Below, one piece after another: positions 7,567 to 15,785 of a DNA stretch of 64,000 bases; position 1 is the stretch's first letter, and each line of letters opens with the position of its first letter. Location: the NCBI RefSeq assembly GCF_016598575.1, contig NZ_CP066801.1:3968001-4032000 (forward strand), written 5' to 3'. Source of the DNA: Streptomyces sp. HSG2 (GTDB lineage: Bacteria > Actinomycetota > Actinomycetes > Streptomycetales > Streptomycetaceae). The translations under genes were made by a program, and so were the position numbers. Below the pieces are notes generated by a model. It searched no databases. It had not been told where the DNA came from and worked only from the letters and a program-made list of their open reading frames with translations.

Positions 7567-7894
7567 GTGGAGCGGGCGGAAGTCGTCGACCTCATGACGC
7601 GATGGGCCGGACGGCGCCCGGACGTCGTGGGTCTGCTGCCGGCGGGTTCCTGTGCGCGCGGTACGGTGCGGGCGGACTCCGACATGGGCGTGGTCCTGCT
7701 CACGCGGGACCCCCGACGCTGCCGAGCGCCGGTACACGGGGCCGTCGGGCCCGGGGGTGGAGGTGGGGGTCGCTTCGCCGGCCTGGGCGTGGACGGACCC
7801 CGTCGATCGCGGCACGCGAGAGGTCGTGACCGACGGTGTCCGGGTGCCTCACGACCCGGCGGGCATCCTCGCCGCTCTCCTGGAATCCCGCTGA
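7567..7894 (+). pseudogene. Broken nucleotidyltransferase gene
   Basis: The first frame starts at GTG 7567 and gives MTRWAGRRPDVVGLL followed by a GS.ARGTVRADSD core, the active-site region of stand-alone nucleotidyltransferase-domain proteins common in Streptomyces. At about 7715-7735 the frame shifts; the second frame continues with GLEVELG-like residues (GVEVGVASPAWAW) and the usual ending TDPVDRGTREV..GVRV.HDP.GIL. The product is also shorter in the middle than its relatives, and the second Asp of the catalytic DxD is Gly (DSDMG), so even the intact part would be inactive. A fourth occurrence of the peptide-array upstream element lies just before it at 7529-7543. Confidence 0.65.
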
Positions 7895-7915
7895 AGCGGG
7901 ACACGGCCAGGGCCG

Positions 7916-8041
7916 TCACCCGGGAGCCACGCGGCTCAACCCCTCCCACGCGCGATAGAGATCCCCGGGGTCGCGGTGCGCCGCCAGGACGTGGTCGTAC
8001 GAGCGGCTGCCGACCACCAGAAACCGCGCTTCCGGACGCCG
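7916..8041 (-). pseudogene. C-terminal gene fragment, family unknown
   Basis: On the minus strand a frame running into TGA at 7916-7918 encodes about 40 residues with protein-like composition: FLVVGSRSYDHVLAAH, then RDPGDLYRAWEGLSRVAPG. The coding-like pattern ends abruptly near 8041, exactly where a fragment of a TetR gene begins on the other strand. I do not recognise the family. It looks like a truncated remnant left by a deletion or insertion that fused two gene ends. Confidence 0.3.
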
Positions 8042-8043
8042 GC

Positions 8044-8397
8044 GACATCGAGGTCGACCTGGAGAGCGTCCTGCGCGCCACGGTCGAGGAGTTCGGCGAT
8101 CCGGCCTTCGACCGGCTTCTCAGAGGGGCCAGTGTCGAAGTCGCGCCCAGTGACGCCGGGTTGGCGGCCGAGTATCGGGAGAGGCTGTCCCGCCCCATGG
8201 AGGAGGTGAAGAAGGAGCGGTTGCGCGGCGCGCGGGCGGAGGGTCGGTTGCTCCCCGACGCCGATCTCGACCTGATCCTCGACATGCTCTACGCCCCGAT
8301 CTTCCGGCGGTGGCTGCACCGCAGCGGCCCGTTGGACGCCGCTTTCGCCGACTCCCTGGTCGACGCCACGCTCCGGGCCTTCGGCCCCCCGCCGTGA
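8044..8397 (+). pseudogene. C-terminal part of a TetR-family regulator, N-terminus lost
   Basis: About 117 residues from GDIEVDLES to LRAFGPPP. They match the ligand-binding C-terminal domain of a TetR regulator: a helical segment FDRLLRG, then YRERLSRPMEEVKKER, ARAEGRLLPDADLDLILDM, and the typical PIFRRWLHRSGPLDAAFADSLVD ending in pieces. No helix-turn-helix precedes it; upstream sequence is the unrelated minus-strand fragment. It is therefore a decapitated gene. Nothing indicates that it is translated. Confidence 0.6.
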
Positions 8398-8880
8398 GCC
8401 GGGCTCTCCCCGGCCGCCACGAGCCCCCTCCTCGCCGCACCCGGACGGGACCTCCCCCGCCCCTTCCGGGTGCGCCTCCGACCCACCCTCCCCGGGTCCC
8501 TCGCGGTGTCGCGCGGGACCGAGGAAGGGTGAGGTTCGGCGGAGGTGACGGGCGAAGAACCGCAGGGAACTGTCCAGTTCGTGCGCCGGCACGTCAGCGT
8601 GGGCGCCCGCGTTGGCGTGCGGCGTCTTCTCGGCCGAGCACGCGAACGAGGTCGCGAGGGGTGTGCCGAGGCGCCAGGGAACGGTGGTGACAAGGGGGCG
8701 AGCCCCCGGGGTCGAGCGATCGCGAAGGGCCCGGGTGTCCCTCCCCGCGCGACCGAGCGCCGCCGGGGGCTCGCCGGTTGGATTCGGGGCGAGGGGGGAA
8801 CCGCCCCTCGGGGAGGGCCGGGCAGGGGTCCGTGCCGACGGGCTGAGAGCATGGGCCGGTTCGTCTGAGAGGGAGGGCCC
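8398..8880. other. 483-bp gap before the MFS gene
   Basis: No intact gene. On the minus strand at about 8530-8650 a short frame with ADVPAHELDSSLRFFARHL looks like the C-terminal end of a hydrolase-type protein, but it has no supporting upstream part and I do not annotate it as a gene. The promoter of the MFS gene should lie in the last 100 bp. Confidence 0.3.
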
Positions 8881-10212
8881 ATGCCCGAACGCGGGGCGTC
8901 CGCGTCGCACACACCGCCGGAGGCCGGAGCCGACCGGGAACCGGCAGCCGACCGAGCCCGCCCGGAGCGCCGTACCTCCGTGCTGGTCACCCTGATCCTG
9001 GGCGGGCTCACCGCCACCCCGCCGCTGGCCATGGACCTGTACCTGCCGGCCCTCCCCGAGGTCGCGCGGTCCCTGTCGACGCCTGCCGCGGGTGTCCAGT
9101 CGACGCTCACCGCCTGCCTGGCGGGTCTGGCCCTCGGTCAACTCGTCGCGGGGCCACTGAGCGACCGTTGGGGCCGCCGCCGTCCCCTGCTGAGCGGTCT
9201 CGCGCTCTACGTCGTCGCCTCCGTCCTGTGCGCGTTCGCCCCGACAGCCGCCGCCCTCGTGGCCTTCCGGTTCGCCCAGGGCATGGCGGGCGCGGCCGGT
9301 ATCGTGATAGCCCGCGCGGTCGTACGCGACCTGTACGACGGCGTGGACATGGCCCGCTTCTTCTCCACCCTGATGCTCATCTCGGGCGCCGCGCCGATCG
9401 TGGCGCCCCTGGCCGGCGCGCAGATCCTCCGCCTGACGGACTGGCGAGGCGTCTTCGTCGTCCTGGCGGCGGTCGGGCTGCTGCTCGGTGTGGTGGTCTG
9501 GGCGAGGCTGCCGGAGACCCTTCCCGTCGTGGCCCGGCACGGCGGCGGCGTGGGCCGAACGTGGCGCGCGATGGGAACCCTGCTCGCCGACCGCCCCTTC
9601 ACCGGATACGTCCTCGCCGGAGGGTTCGCCTTCGCCGCCCTCTTCGCGTACATCGCGGGGTCGCCGTTCCTCTTCCAGCGGACACACGGGGCCTCCCCGC
9701 AGACCTTCGGACTGCTCTTCGGCCTGAACGCCGTCGGCCTCGTCCTCGCCGGCCAACTCAACGGCAGGATCCTGGTCGGCCGGGTGCGGCTGGAGCGGGT
9801 CCTGTGCCTGGGGCTGGTGATCGTCGTAGCCGCCGCCGCGGCCCTGCTGCTGATGGCCCTGGGCGTCTTCGGCGACGTGGGGCTGTGGCCGGTGGCCACC
9901 GCGCTGTTCGTGGTGATGTCCGCCATGGGGATCACCCTCCCCAACGCCTCGGCGCTGGCGTTGTCGCGGGTGGAACACTCGGCCGGCTCCGCCTCCGCGC
10001 TTCTGGGTTCCTCCTCTTTCCTCATCGGAGCGGCGGCGTCCCCTCTGGTCGGCCTCGCCGGGGAGGACACCGCGTTGCCGATGGCGGTCGTCCAGATGGT
10101 GGCCGCCCTGGTGGCGCTGGCCTGTGTCGTGTTCCTGTGCCGCCCCGGGCCCGTCGCGGCGGGACCGGGCACCCGGCCGGACGAGGCCGGGCCCGCCGAG
10201 GCGCGGGCCTGA
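8881..10212 (+). CDS. MFS drug exporter, Bcr/CflA type
   Basis: A 443-residue membrane transporter with twelve predicted helices after a polar, Arg/Pro-rich 30-residue N-terminus. The sequence has the DHA1 signatures of Bcr/CflA exporters: the TM1 segment with MDLYLPALPEV, GPLSDRWGRRRPL (motif A between TM2 and TM3) and the TM4-TM5 region with IARAVVRDLYDG and APIVAPLAGAQI. Such proteins are proton antiporters for bicyclomycin, chloramphenicol, sulfonamides or small peptides. A GGGAGGG site precedes the ATG. It is the only intact conventional gene within the peptide-array zone, lying between copies 7 and 8; whether it exports anything related to those peptides is unknown. Confidence 0.88.
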   Translation: MPERGASASHTPPEAGADREPAADRARPERRTSVLVTLILGGLTATPPLAMDLYLPALPEVARSLSTPAAGVQSTLTACLAGLALGQLVAGPLSDRWGRRRPLLSGLALYVVASVLCAFAPTAAALVAFRFAQGMAGAAGIVIARAVVRDLYDGVDMARFFSTLMLISGAAPIVAPLAGAQILRLTDWRGVFVVLAAVGLLLGVVVWARLPETLPVVARHGGGVGRTWRAMGTLLADRPFTGYVLAGGFAFAALFAYIAGSPFLFQRTHGASPQTFGLLFGLNAVGLVLAGQLNGRILVGRVRLERVLCLGLVIVVAAAAALLLMALGVFGDVGLWPVATALFVVMSAMGITLPNASALALSRVEHSAGSASALLGSSSFLIGAAASPLVGLAGEDTALPMAVVQMVAALVALACVVFLCRPGPVAAGPGTRPDEAGPAEARA

Positions 10213-10433
10213 GCGGACGCCCCGGGGCCAGGATCGGCGCGTTCCGAGGGCGACGGCCCGGAGTGCGGCGGCCGTCCGGGCCTCGGGGTGGGCCGGGCGG
10301 CGGAAGGTCCCCCCGGCGGGGGAGGGGACCCTCCGTCGTCCGGCCCGCGAAGTCGGGCGGAACGGGGGATAGGCGGTGATTCGTCCCGTTCGTAGACTGA
10401 AGAGCATCACAGCCGATCCGAGACGAGGACGAC

Positions 10434-10586
10434 ATGGCTCACGTGTGCCTTCCCGAAGAGCCCCTGCGCGAGGACGCCCCCGGGGCGGAGACCCGCATCC
10501 CGGCGGTGGTGCTCGCGGTGCCGTCCAGCATGTCGGCCGCCTTCGTCGTGGCGGTGATGGGCTTCGCCGTCGTCACGGCTTCCTAG
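10434..10586 (+). CDS. Small peptide of the LxE-x3-G family, copy 8
   Basis: A 50-residue peptide, shorter at the N-terminus than the array copies: MAHVCLPEEP then LREDAPG (Leu11, Glu13, Gly17). Seven residues later comes Val25-Val26, and the hydrophobic segment VVLAVPSSMSAAFVVAVMGF ends TAS rather than Gly. A GAGACGAGGACGAC stretch serves as ribosome site, and a -10-like TAGACT lies at 10393-10398. It is the first member of a tandem duplication. No long antisense or alternative frame explains the conservation with copy 9, so this is a real gene. Function unknown. Confidence 0.78.
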   Translation: MAHVCLPEEPLREDAPGAETRIPAVVLAVPSSMSAAFVVAVMGFAVVTAS

Positions 10587-10805
10587 CGCCCGTCCGGCCT
10601 GGTCGCGCGGCGGCGGCACGGCTTCCCCCGTGGCCGCGGACCCCCGCCCGTCCGGGCCTCGGGGTGGGCTGGGCGGCGGAACGTCCCCCCGGCGGGGGAG
10701 GGGACCCTCCGTCCGGCCCGCGAAGTCGGGCGAAACGGAGGATACGCGGCGATTCGCCCGTTCCTGGAGTCGAAAGCGTCCCAGCCGACCTGTCGAGAGG
10801 ACGAC

Positions 10806-10958
10806 ATGGCCTACGTACGCCTTCCCGAAGAGCCCCTGCGCGAGGACGACCCCGGCGCCGAGATCCGTATCCCGGCGGTGGTGCTGGCGGTACCGGCCAG
10901 CGCGACGATGGCCTTCGTCGTGGTGGTGCTGGGCTTCGCCCGTGCCACTGCGGCCTAG
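10806..10958 (+). CDS. Small peptide of the LxE-x3-G family, copy 9
   Basis: A 50-residue near twin of copy 8: the first 32 residues differ at only a handful of positions (LREDDPG instead of LREDAPG restores the consensus core), while the last 18 differ more (ASATMAFVVVVLGFARATAA). Retention of an open frame with mostly conservative changes between duplicates suggests selection. Ribosome site GAGAGGACGAC. Unlike the array copies it has an Arg in the C-terminal tail. Confidence 0.78.
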   Translation: MAYVRLPEEPLREDDPGAEIRIPAVVLAVPASATMAFVVVVLGFARATAA

Positions 10959-11049
10959 CGCCCGTCCGGGCTGGTCGCGCGGCGGCGCGCCTTCTCCGGT
11001 GGCCCCGGACCCCCGCCCGAGGCGGCCCGTTCCGGCCTCGGGGCGCCGA

Positions 11050-11061
11050 TAGAATCACCGG
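11050..11061 (+). promoter_or_regulatory. -10 box of a leaderless transcript
   Basis: TAGAAT at 11050-11055, then six bases, then the GTG start at 11062. With a normal 6-7 nt spacing to the transcription start, the mRNA would begin at the start codon itself. Confidence 0.6.
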
Positions 11062-12057
11062 GTGAACGCCCCCGCCGCCCCCGCCGACTCCCTGCGGGCC
11101 GCCTTGGCCCGGTCGCTCGACGGTCTTCCGCCGCGGCGGACCGCGCGCGCCGTGGAGCGTCTCGTCTCCCACTACCGGGGCGCGACCCCCACCGACGCCC
11201 CGATCCTGCGTGACACCGCCGACGTCGCCGCCTACGCCGCCTACCGGATGCCCGCGACCTTCGAGGCGGTGCGGGCGGCCCTCCGGGCCCTCGACCGCGC
11301 CGCGCCGGACCGGACGCCGGGCAGCCACGTCGACGTGGGCGGCGGCACCGGGGCGGCCGTCTGGGCGGCGCACGCCGTCTGGGGAGGCGGCCGACCGGTG
11401 ACGGTGTTCGACTGGTCCGCGCCGGCCCTCGCGCTCGGTCGTGAGATCGCCGCCGCCGAACCCGCCCTCCGGGATGTGGCCTGGAGTCGGGCCCGGATCG
11501 GGCCCGACCTCGTGTTGCCCGACACCGACCTCGTCACCGTCTCCTACGTCCTCAACGAGCTGACGCCCGACGACCGGACCGCCCTCGTCGACGCGACCGC
11601 GCGGGCGGCGCGGGCGGTCGTGATCGTGGAGGCCGGCACGCCCGCCGGGTATGCCCGGACGATCGAGGCCCGAGAGCGGCTGATCGGCGCCGGCTTCCAC
11701 ATCGCCGCGCCCTGCCCGCACAGCGCCGCCTGCCCGATCGCGCCCGGCGTCGACTGGTGTCACTTCTCGGTCCGGGTCGGCCGCTCCTCGCTGCACCGAC
11801 AGGTCAAGGGCGGGTCGCTGGCCTGGGAGGACGAGAAGTTCAGCTATGTCGCCGCGGTGCGCCCGCCCGCGGCGGCGCCGCCCGCCGAGCAGGGCCCGGC
11901 GCGCGTGGTCCGGCGCCCCAGGATCCTGAAGGGGCGGGTCCTCCTCGATCTGTGCGGCCCCGAGGGCGAGCTGCGAGGGGTCACGGTGACCAGGCGGCAG
12001 GGCGAGCCGTACCGGGCGGCGAGGGACGTGCACTGGGGCGACACCTGGCCGCCGTGA
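11062..12057 (+). CDS. Rsm22-family SAM-dependent methyltransferase
   Basis: A 331-residue protein of the small-ribosomal-subunit Rsm22 family. An N-terminal helical part with LVSHYRG precedes the methyltransferase fold: the glycine-rich SAM site HVDVGGGTGAAVW (about residues 91-103), a DWS acidic strand end, and VSYVLNELTPDDR. Near 225-240 a cluster CPHSAACP..PGVDWCHF supplies the conserved cysteines typical of this family (a metal site in some members), followed by a KFSYVA segment. Yeast Rsm22 is a mitoribosome assembly factor; the bacterial role is thought to concern ribosomes but is not settled. The GTG start has no Shine-Dalgarno sequence, consistent with leaderless expression. Confidence 0.88.
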   Translation: MNAPAAPADSLRAALARSLDGLPPRRTARAVERLVSHYRGATPTDAPILRDTADVAAYAAYRMPATFEAVRAALRALDRAAPDRTPGSHVDVGGGTGAAVWAAHAVWGGGRPVTVFDWSAPALALGREIAAAEPALRDVAWSRARIGPDLVLPDTDLVTVSYVLNELTPDDRTALVDATARAARAVVIVEAGTPAGYARTIEARERLIGAGFHIAAPCPHSAACPIAPGVDWCHFSVRVGRSSLHRQVKGGSLAWEDEKFSYVAAVRPPAAAPPAEQGPARVVRRPRILKGRVLLDLCGPEGELRGVTVTRRQGEPYRAARDVHWGDTWPP

Positions 12058-12166
12058 TCGTCCGGTTCGCGCCGGACTTGCGGAATACGCCCCTCCGCCA
12101 TGCGTTGCTCCGTTCGGTGGGACGATGAGGCATGCTGGAGCGCACGACGGCGAGGCGAGGCGGTAG

Positions 12167-12916
12167 ATGAGCACGGAGTTCGGCGGCCCGGGTGGCCGGC
12201 AGGGCAGGCTCTCCCGATGGCTGCGCGGCCGTCGACCCCGACACGCGGCCGAGGACGACGGCCGCGAGGCGCTGCTGCTCGCCGCGGCCGGGGCGGGACT
12301 CCCCCTCGTACCCGCCGCGCATCCGGCGGGTTACCTGTGCTCCTGCGATCGTGTGGGATGCCCCACACCCGCCCGACACCCGATCTCGTTCGCCTGGCAG
12401 ACCCAGTCGACCACCGACCGGGGGCAGATCGAGCGATGGTCCCGGCACCAGCCCCAGGCCAACTTCGTCACCGCCACGGGCATGACGCACGACGTCCTCG
12501 ACGTGCCCCTCGCGGCGGGCCGCGCGGCACTGCGGCGGCTGCGCGAGTCCGGTGTCGAGGTCGGACCGGTCGCCGAGAGCGACGACGGCCGCGCCCTGTT
12601 CTTCACCCTCACCCGGGGCACCCCCGAGGACGAGGACGAATGGTGGCCCTGCGAGCTGGACTGCCGGCCCGAGACCATGGACGAACACCCCGGCCTTCGC
12701 TGGCACTGCCGCGGGTCCTACGTCCTCGTGCCTCCCGCCCGGATGCCGGGCGGGAGGCACGTGCGTTGGGTACGCGGCCCGGAGCACCCACTGCCGGACC
12801 CGCTGACGCTGCTGGAGGCGCTGACCGACGCCTGCGTCCGGCACGCCCGCGCGGAGGCCGAGGCTCTGGGCGGCGGGGGAGTCGATCCCGCCGGGGCGGC
12901 CCGGACGCGGCACTGA
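12167..12916 (+). CDS. Bifunctional DNA primase/polymerase-like protein
   Basis: A 249-residue protein with the N-terminal prim-pol-like fold common in actinobacteria: ALLLAAAGAGLPLVPAAHP, then the Cys/His cluster CSCDRVGCPTPARHP (about residues 62-76), then WSRHQPQANFVTATG, V.DVPLAAGRAAL and a late RGSYVLVPP. Stand-alone proteins of this size are widespread in Streptomyces; enzymatic activity has not been shown for them and the archaeal-type catalytic residues are only partly evident. ATG at 12167 follows GGCGAGGCGG. A perfect 16-bp inverted repeat lies within the gene at 12727-12761. Confidence 0.8.
   Translation: MSTEFGGPGGRQGRLSRWLRGRRPRHAAEDDGREALLLAAAGAGLPLVPAAHPAGYLCSCDRVGCPTPARHPISFAWQTQSTTDRGQIERWSRHQPQANFVTATGMTHDVLDVPLAAGRAALRRLRESGVEVGPVAESDDGRALFFTLTRGTPEDEDEWWPCELDCRPETMDEHPGLRWHCRGSYVLVPPARMPGGRHVRWVRGPEHPLPDPLTLLEALTDACVRHARAEAEALGGGGVDPAGAARTRH
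12727..12761. repeat. Perfect 16-bp inverted repeat inside a coding region
   Basis: CGTGCCTCCCGCCCGG (12727-12742), a 3-nt loop ATG, and its exact complement (12746-12761). It codes for VPPARMPGGRHV in the primase/polymerase-like gene. Such a long perfect stem with a tiny loop is unusual inside a gene. Confidence 0.85.
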
Positions 12917-12941
12917 CGACCGGCACCGCCCCGCGGCCGGG

Positions 12942-13943
12942 TCACTCGCCCCGCGCGGACGTCAGCCCCTGCACCCGCCCGAGGACCCTCACCTCTTCCC
13001 CGGCGGCCCCCGCCGGAGGGATCAAGGCCACCGCGTTCGAGACGAACTCCATGGTCAGCGCCCCCTCGATCGTGCCCTCCGTCAGGGCCAGTACGTCCTG
13101 GTTGGGCGTGGGGACGGTGGCGCCCCGCGCGGCGGTCTGCTTCTCGTAGTGTCGGGTGGCGAAGAACACCAGCGCGCCGCCGCCCTTGGTGCGCACCGCC
13201 AAGGGGACGTAGTCGCCGCCGTCCAGCGGCTCGTCGATGTACTGCCGGGCCAGACCCGGCCGGCTCTCCCGCTTCTCTCGCAGCTCCCGCCAGGCGCTGG
13301 TGTGCGGGCCGTCCGCGAAACCCGCCCCGCCCTCCTGGAGATAGCCTGTGTAGGCCTCGCTCAACTCCCCCGGCGATATGGTCGGTTCGGAGGATTCGGC
13401 GGGCACGGCCTCCGCCCATCCGTCCTCGTCCGTCGGGACCTCGGGCAGCGAGTCGGGTTCGACCAGCGCCAGGTAGGCGGCCTCCCAGGCTTCGTCGATC
13501 CCGTCCCGGGTGAACACCAGCAGCCAGCGGGCGTCCCCGCCCTTGTCGCCGAGCGCGTCGGCGACGAACCAGCGCGGCCAACCGGCCTTCTTGGGGATCG
13601 TGTACCGCACGTCCGTCAGTTCCAGCGGGGTGTGCCTCGGGTTGCCGTCGGGGTGTCGGGCGGCACCGGCCCTCAGCCGCGCCGAGTCGATGTCGGCGAG
13701 GGCGCCGGTGGTGACCGGGGCGTCCAGGGAGGGATCGTAGGCCCGGTCCGCCTCGTTGTAGGCCGTGGTGAACCGCTCCAGGGCGGCCGTGGCCTCGGCG
13801 CGCGTCGCCGCGGGCAGGACCGCGCGTTCTCCGTGCACCACCACGCATCCGCTCGTCGGCACCGCCAGGACGGCCGCCGCCGTCGACAGTGCCAGGGCCC
13901 GGGCCGACCCGCGTCGACGGCGGACGTCGCGATCCCCGCTCAT
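12942..13943 (-). CDS. Secreted or lipoprotein-like hypothetical protein
   Basis: A 333-residue protein with a basic N-terminus (RRRR), a hydrophobic stretch ALALSTAAAVLAVPTSGC and a Cys that could be lipidated, although Thr rather than Leu at -3 makes a weak lipobox. The rest is soluble: an N-terminal helical region with YNEADRAYDPSLDAPVTTG, a segment with KKAGWPRWFVA and WLLVFTRD, and an acidic centre. Homologous architecture is common in Streptomyces cell-envelope proteins, but I do not recognise a domain. ATG 13943 is chosen because the signal sequence starts there and GGGGG-rich ribosome site precedes it; the frame stays open far upstream. It faces the primase/polymerase-like gene tail to tail. 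Confidence 0.7.
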   Translation of the reverse strand: MSGDRDVRRRRGSARALALSTAAAVLAVPTSGCVVVHGERAVLPAATRAEATAALERFTTAYNEADRAYDPSLDAPVTTGALADIDSARLRAGAARHPDGNPRHTPLELTDVRYTIPKKAGWPRWFVADALGDKGGDARWLLVFTRDGIDEAWEAAYLALVEPDSLPEVPTDEDGWAEAVPAESSEPTISPGELSEAYTGYLQEGGAGFADGPHTSAWRELREKRESRPGLARQYIDEPLDGGDYVPLAVRTKGGGALVFFATRHYEKQTAARGATVPTPNQDVLALTEGTIEGALTMEFVSNAVALIPPAGAAGEEVRVLGRVQGLTSARGE

Positions 13944-14069
13944 GGCTTGCCCCCTTCCCCGATGTGGCACCCTACCCGGCGACCACGACGAACTCGGGCC
14001 CGGTCCGGGGGCGGAGCCGGGGGAGGCCTCCCCGCCCCGTCGTTCCTCCGCCTTTGCTTCAATGCCGGA

Positions 14070-14882
14070 ATGGCCGTATCCGCACCCGCACACGACGTCG
14101 TCCGGGTCTTCTTCGCCGGCACCGGCGAGCAAGGCCACCGGCTCGCCATCGTCCGAGACGGTGCCGCGCTCCCCCAACCCGGCGCCCGTCGGCGGCTCGC
14201 CGCCGAACTCGGTTATGGGCAGATCGTGTTCGTCGACGACCCGGAGCGCGGGGTGATCGACGTGCACACCCCGGCGGGCCGTCCGGGCTTCGCCGGACAG
14301 GCGTACGTCGGCACGGCCTGGCTGCTTGACGTACCCGAACTCGTCACCCCCGCCGGGGTGATGGGCGCGCGGCAGGACGGCGAGTTCAGCTGGGTCGAGG
14401 CGCGGGCGGAGTGGGCCCCCGCCCACTCGCTGAGCGCCTGCGCGAGCGTCGAGGAGGTCGACGCGACCGCCGCACGGGCGATCGACGCCGAGACCCTCGC
14501 CGGAGCGCCCGACGGTGGTGTCGCCCCACGCGGCTCCGCCTGGGCATGGGAGGACATGGCCGCCGGCCGTGTCCGGGCGCGCGTCTTCCCCGGGGAGGCG
14601 GCGCCCCGCGACGCGGGGCGGCCGGGGCCGATCGACGGTCCCGAGGCCAGCGTCGCCGCCCTGTTGCTCACCAGTCGGCTCGACCGGGCCCTCAACGTCG
14701 TCCAGAGCGCCGGCTCCCAGATCCTCACCGCGCCGCAGCCCGACGGCTGGGTGGAGATCGGCGGGCGAGTCCGTCTGGAGAACAACCCGCCGGTCCGCGA
14801 CCTCGGGGGCCGGGCGTGGCCACACTCCTCGGGCGGCTTCCGCCTCCCGGGGTCCACGCCCACCGGGATCAGGGAAGAGTGA
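14070..14882 (+). CDS. PhzF-family isomerase-like protein
   Basis: A 270-residue protein with the two-lobed PhzF/diaminopimelate-epimerase-like pattern: an N-terminal FFAGTGEQGHRLAIV replacing the classical F....GNPLAVV, a mid-protein start of the second lobe, and the C-terminal signature ILTAPQP.GWVEIGGRV. PhzF proteins isomerise small acids in phenazine and other pathways; most housekeeping members have no known substrate. The usual glutamate in the first-lobe active site is not obvious, so activity is uncertain. The chosen ATG has TTCAAT six bases upstream, a poor -10 match but with leaderless geometry. It converges on map with a 14-bp overlap. Confidence 0.65.
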   Translation: MAVSAPAHDVVRVFFAGTGEQGHRLAIVRDGAALPQPGARRRLAAELGYGQIVFVDDPERGVIDVHTPAGRPGFAGQAYVGTAWLLDVPELVTPAGVMGARQDGEFSWVEARAEWAPAHSLSACASVEEVDATAARAIDAETLAGAPDGGVAPRGSAWAWEDMAAGRVRARVFPGEAAPRDAGRPGPIDGPEASVAALLLTSRLDRALNVVQSAGSQILTAPQPDGWVEIGGRVRLENNPPVRDLGGRAWPHSSGGFRLPGSTPTGIREE

Positions 14883-15726
14883 GGATCTCCGCGCCGGTGT
14901 CGGTCACCACCAGGGTGTGCTCGAACTGCGCGGTGCGCTTCCGGTCCTTCGTCACCACGGTCCAACCGTCATCCCACGTGTCGTACTCGTGGGTGCCGAG
15001 CGTCAACATCGGCTCGATGGTGAACGTCATGCCCGGCTCGATCAGGGTGGTCGCGTGGGGGCTGTCGTAGTGCGGGACGATCAGCCCCGAGTGGAAGGCG
15101 CTGTTGATCCCGTGACCCGTGAAGTCCCGCACCACACCGTAGGAGAAGCGCTTGGCGTACGACTCGATGACGCGACCGATCACGTTGATCCGGCGTCCCG
15201 GTCGCACCGCCTTGACGGCACGGGCGAGGGACTCCCGGGTCCGCTCCACCAGGAGCCGGCTCTCCTCGTCCACCTCGCCCACCAGGTACGTGGCGTTGTT
15301 GTCGCCGTGCACGCCGCCGATGTAGGCGGTCACGTCGAGGTTGACGATGTCGCCGTCGCGGAGGACCGTCGAGTCGGGGATGCCGTGGCAGATCACCTCG
15401 TTCACCGACGCGCAGAGCGACTTGGGAAAGCCCCGGTAGCCGAGTGTGGAGGGGTATGCCCCGTGGTCGCACATGTAGGTGTGGGCGACCCGGTCCAGTT
15501 CGTCCGTGGTCACTCCCGGCGCGATCAGCTTGGCCGCCTCGGCCATCGCCCGCGCCGCGATCCGACCGGCCACCCGCATCGCCTCGATCGTCTCGGGGGT
15601 CTGCACCTCCGGACCTGTGTAGGGCGTCGGCGCGGACTTGCCGACGTACTCGGGCCGGCGGATGTTTCCGGGCACGGGACGGGTGGGAGACAGCTCCCCT
15701 GGGACGAGCAGCGACTGGCCAGACAT
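14869..15726 (-). CDS. map: Methionine aminopeptidase type I
   Basis: A 285-residue pita-bread metalloprotease that removes the N-terminal Met from nascent proteins. The metal ligands are visible in order: Asp in NLDVTAY, Asp in HGDNNATY, His in FTGHGIN, Glu in FTIEPML and Glu in QFEHTLV. The N-terminal 45 residues with several Pro (PGELSPTRPVPGNIRRPEYVG) are the usual actinobacterial SH3-binding-like extension. A -10-like TAGACT on the minus strand (15739-15734) lies 7 nt from the ATG and there is no ribosome site, so the mRNA is probably leaderless. Streptomyces generally have more than one map gene. Confidence 0.95.
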   Translation of the reverse strand: MSGQSLLVPGELSPTRPVPGNIRRPEYVGKSAPTPYTGPEVQTPETIEAMRVAGRIAARAMAEAAKLIAPGVTTDELDRVAHTYMCDHGAYPSTLGYRGFPKSLCASVNEVICHGIPDSTVLRDGDIVNLDVTAYIGGVHGDNNATYLVGEVDEESRLLVERTRESLARAVKAVRPGRRINVIGRVIESYAKRFSYGVVRDFTGHGINSAFHSGLIVPHYDSPHATTLIEPGMTFTIEPMLTLGTHEYDTWDDGWTVVTKDRKRTAQFEHTLVVTDTGAEILTLP

Positions 15727-15785
15727 GCCAGCGAGTCTAACCAGCGGGTGCGGGGCACTCTGTCCTCTGGCGAAAGGAGCCGGTC

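Larger units (their letters stand above)
10272..11019 (+). repeat. Tandem duplication carrying peptide copies 8 and 9
   Basis: Two direct repeats of about 375 bp: 10272-10647 and 10648-11019. The match begins at CCGTCCGGGCCTCGGGGTGGGC, runs through an inverted repeat (GGTCCCC...GGGGACC), the upstream region and the whole peptide gene, and ends in GACCCCCGCCCG. Differences are mostly single bases and a few short indels, concentrated in the promoter and the hydrophobic coding part. A short third start of the repeat may lie just before the next gene (about 11020-11045). Confidence 0.85.

Noticed and set aside
8530..8650. Minus-strand fragment ADVPAHELDSSLRFFARHL resembling the end of a hydrolase
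   Set aside because: Too short, no upstream part, and no second feature; could be chance in a high-GC frame.
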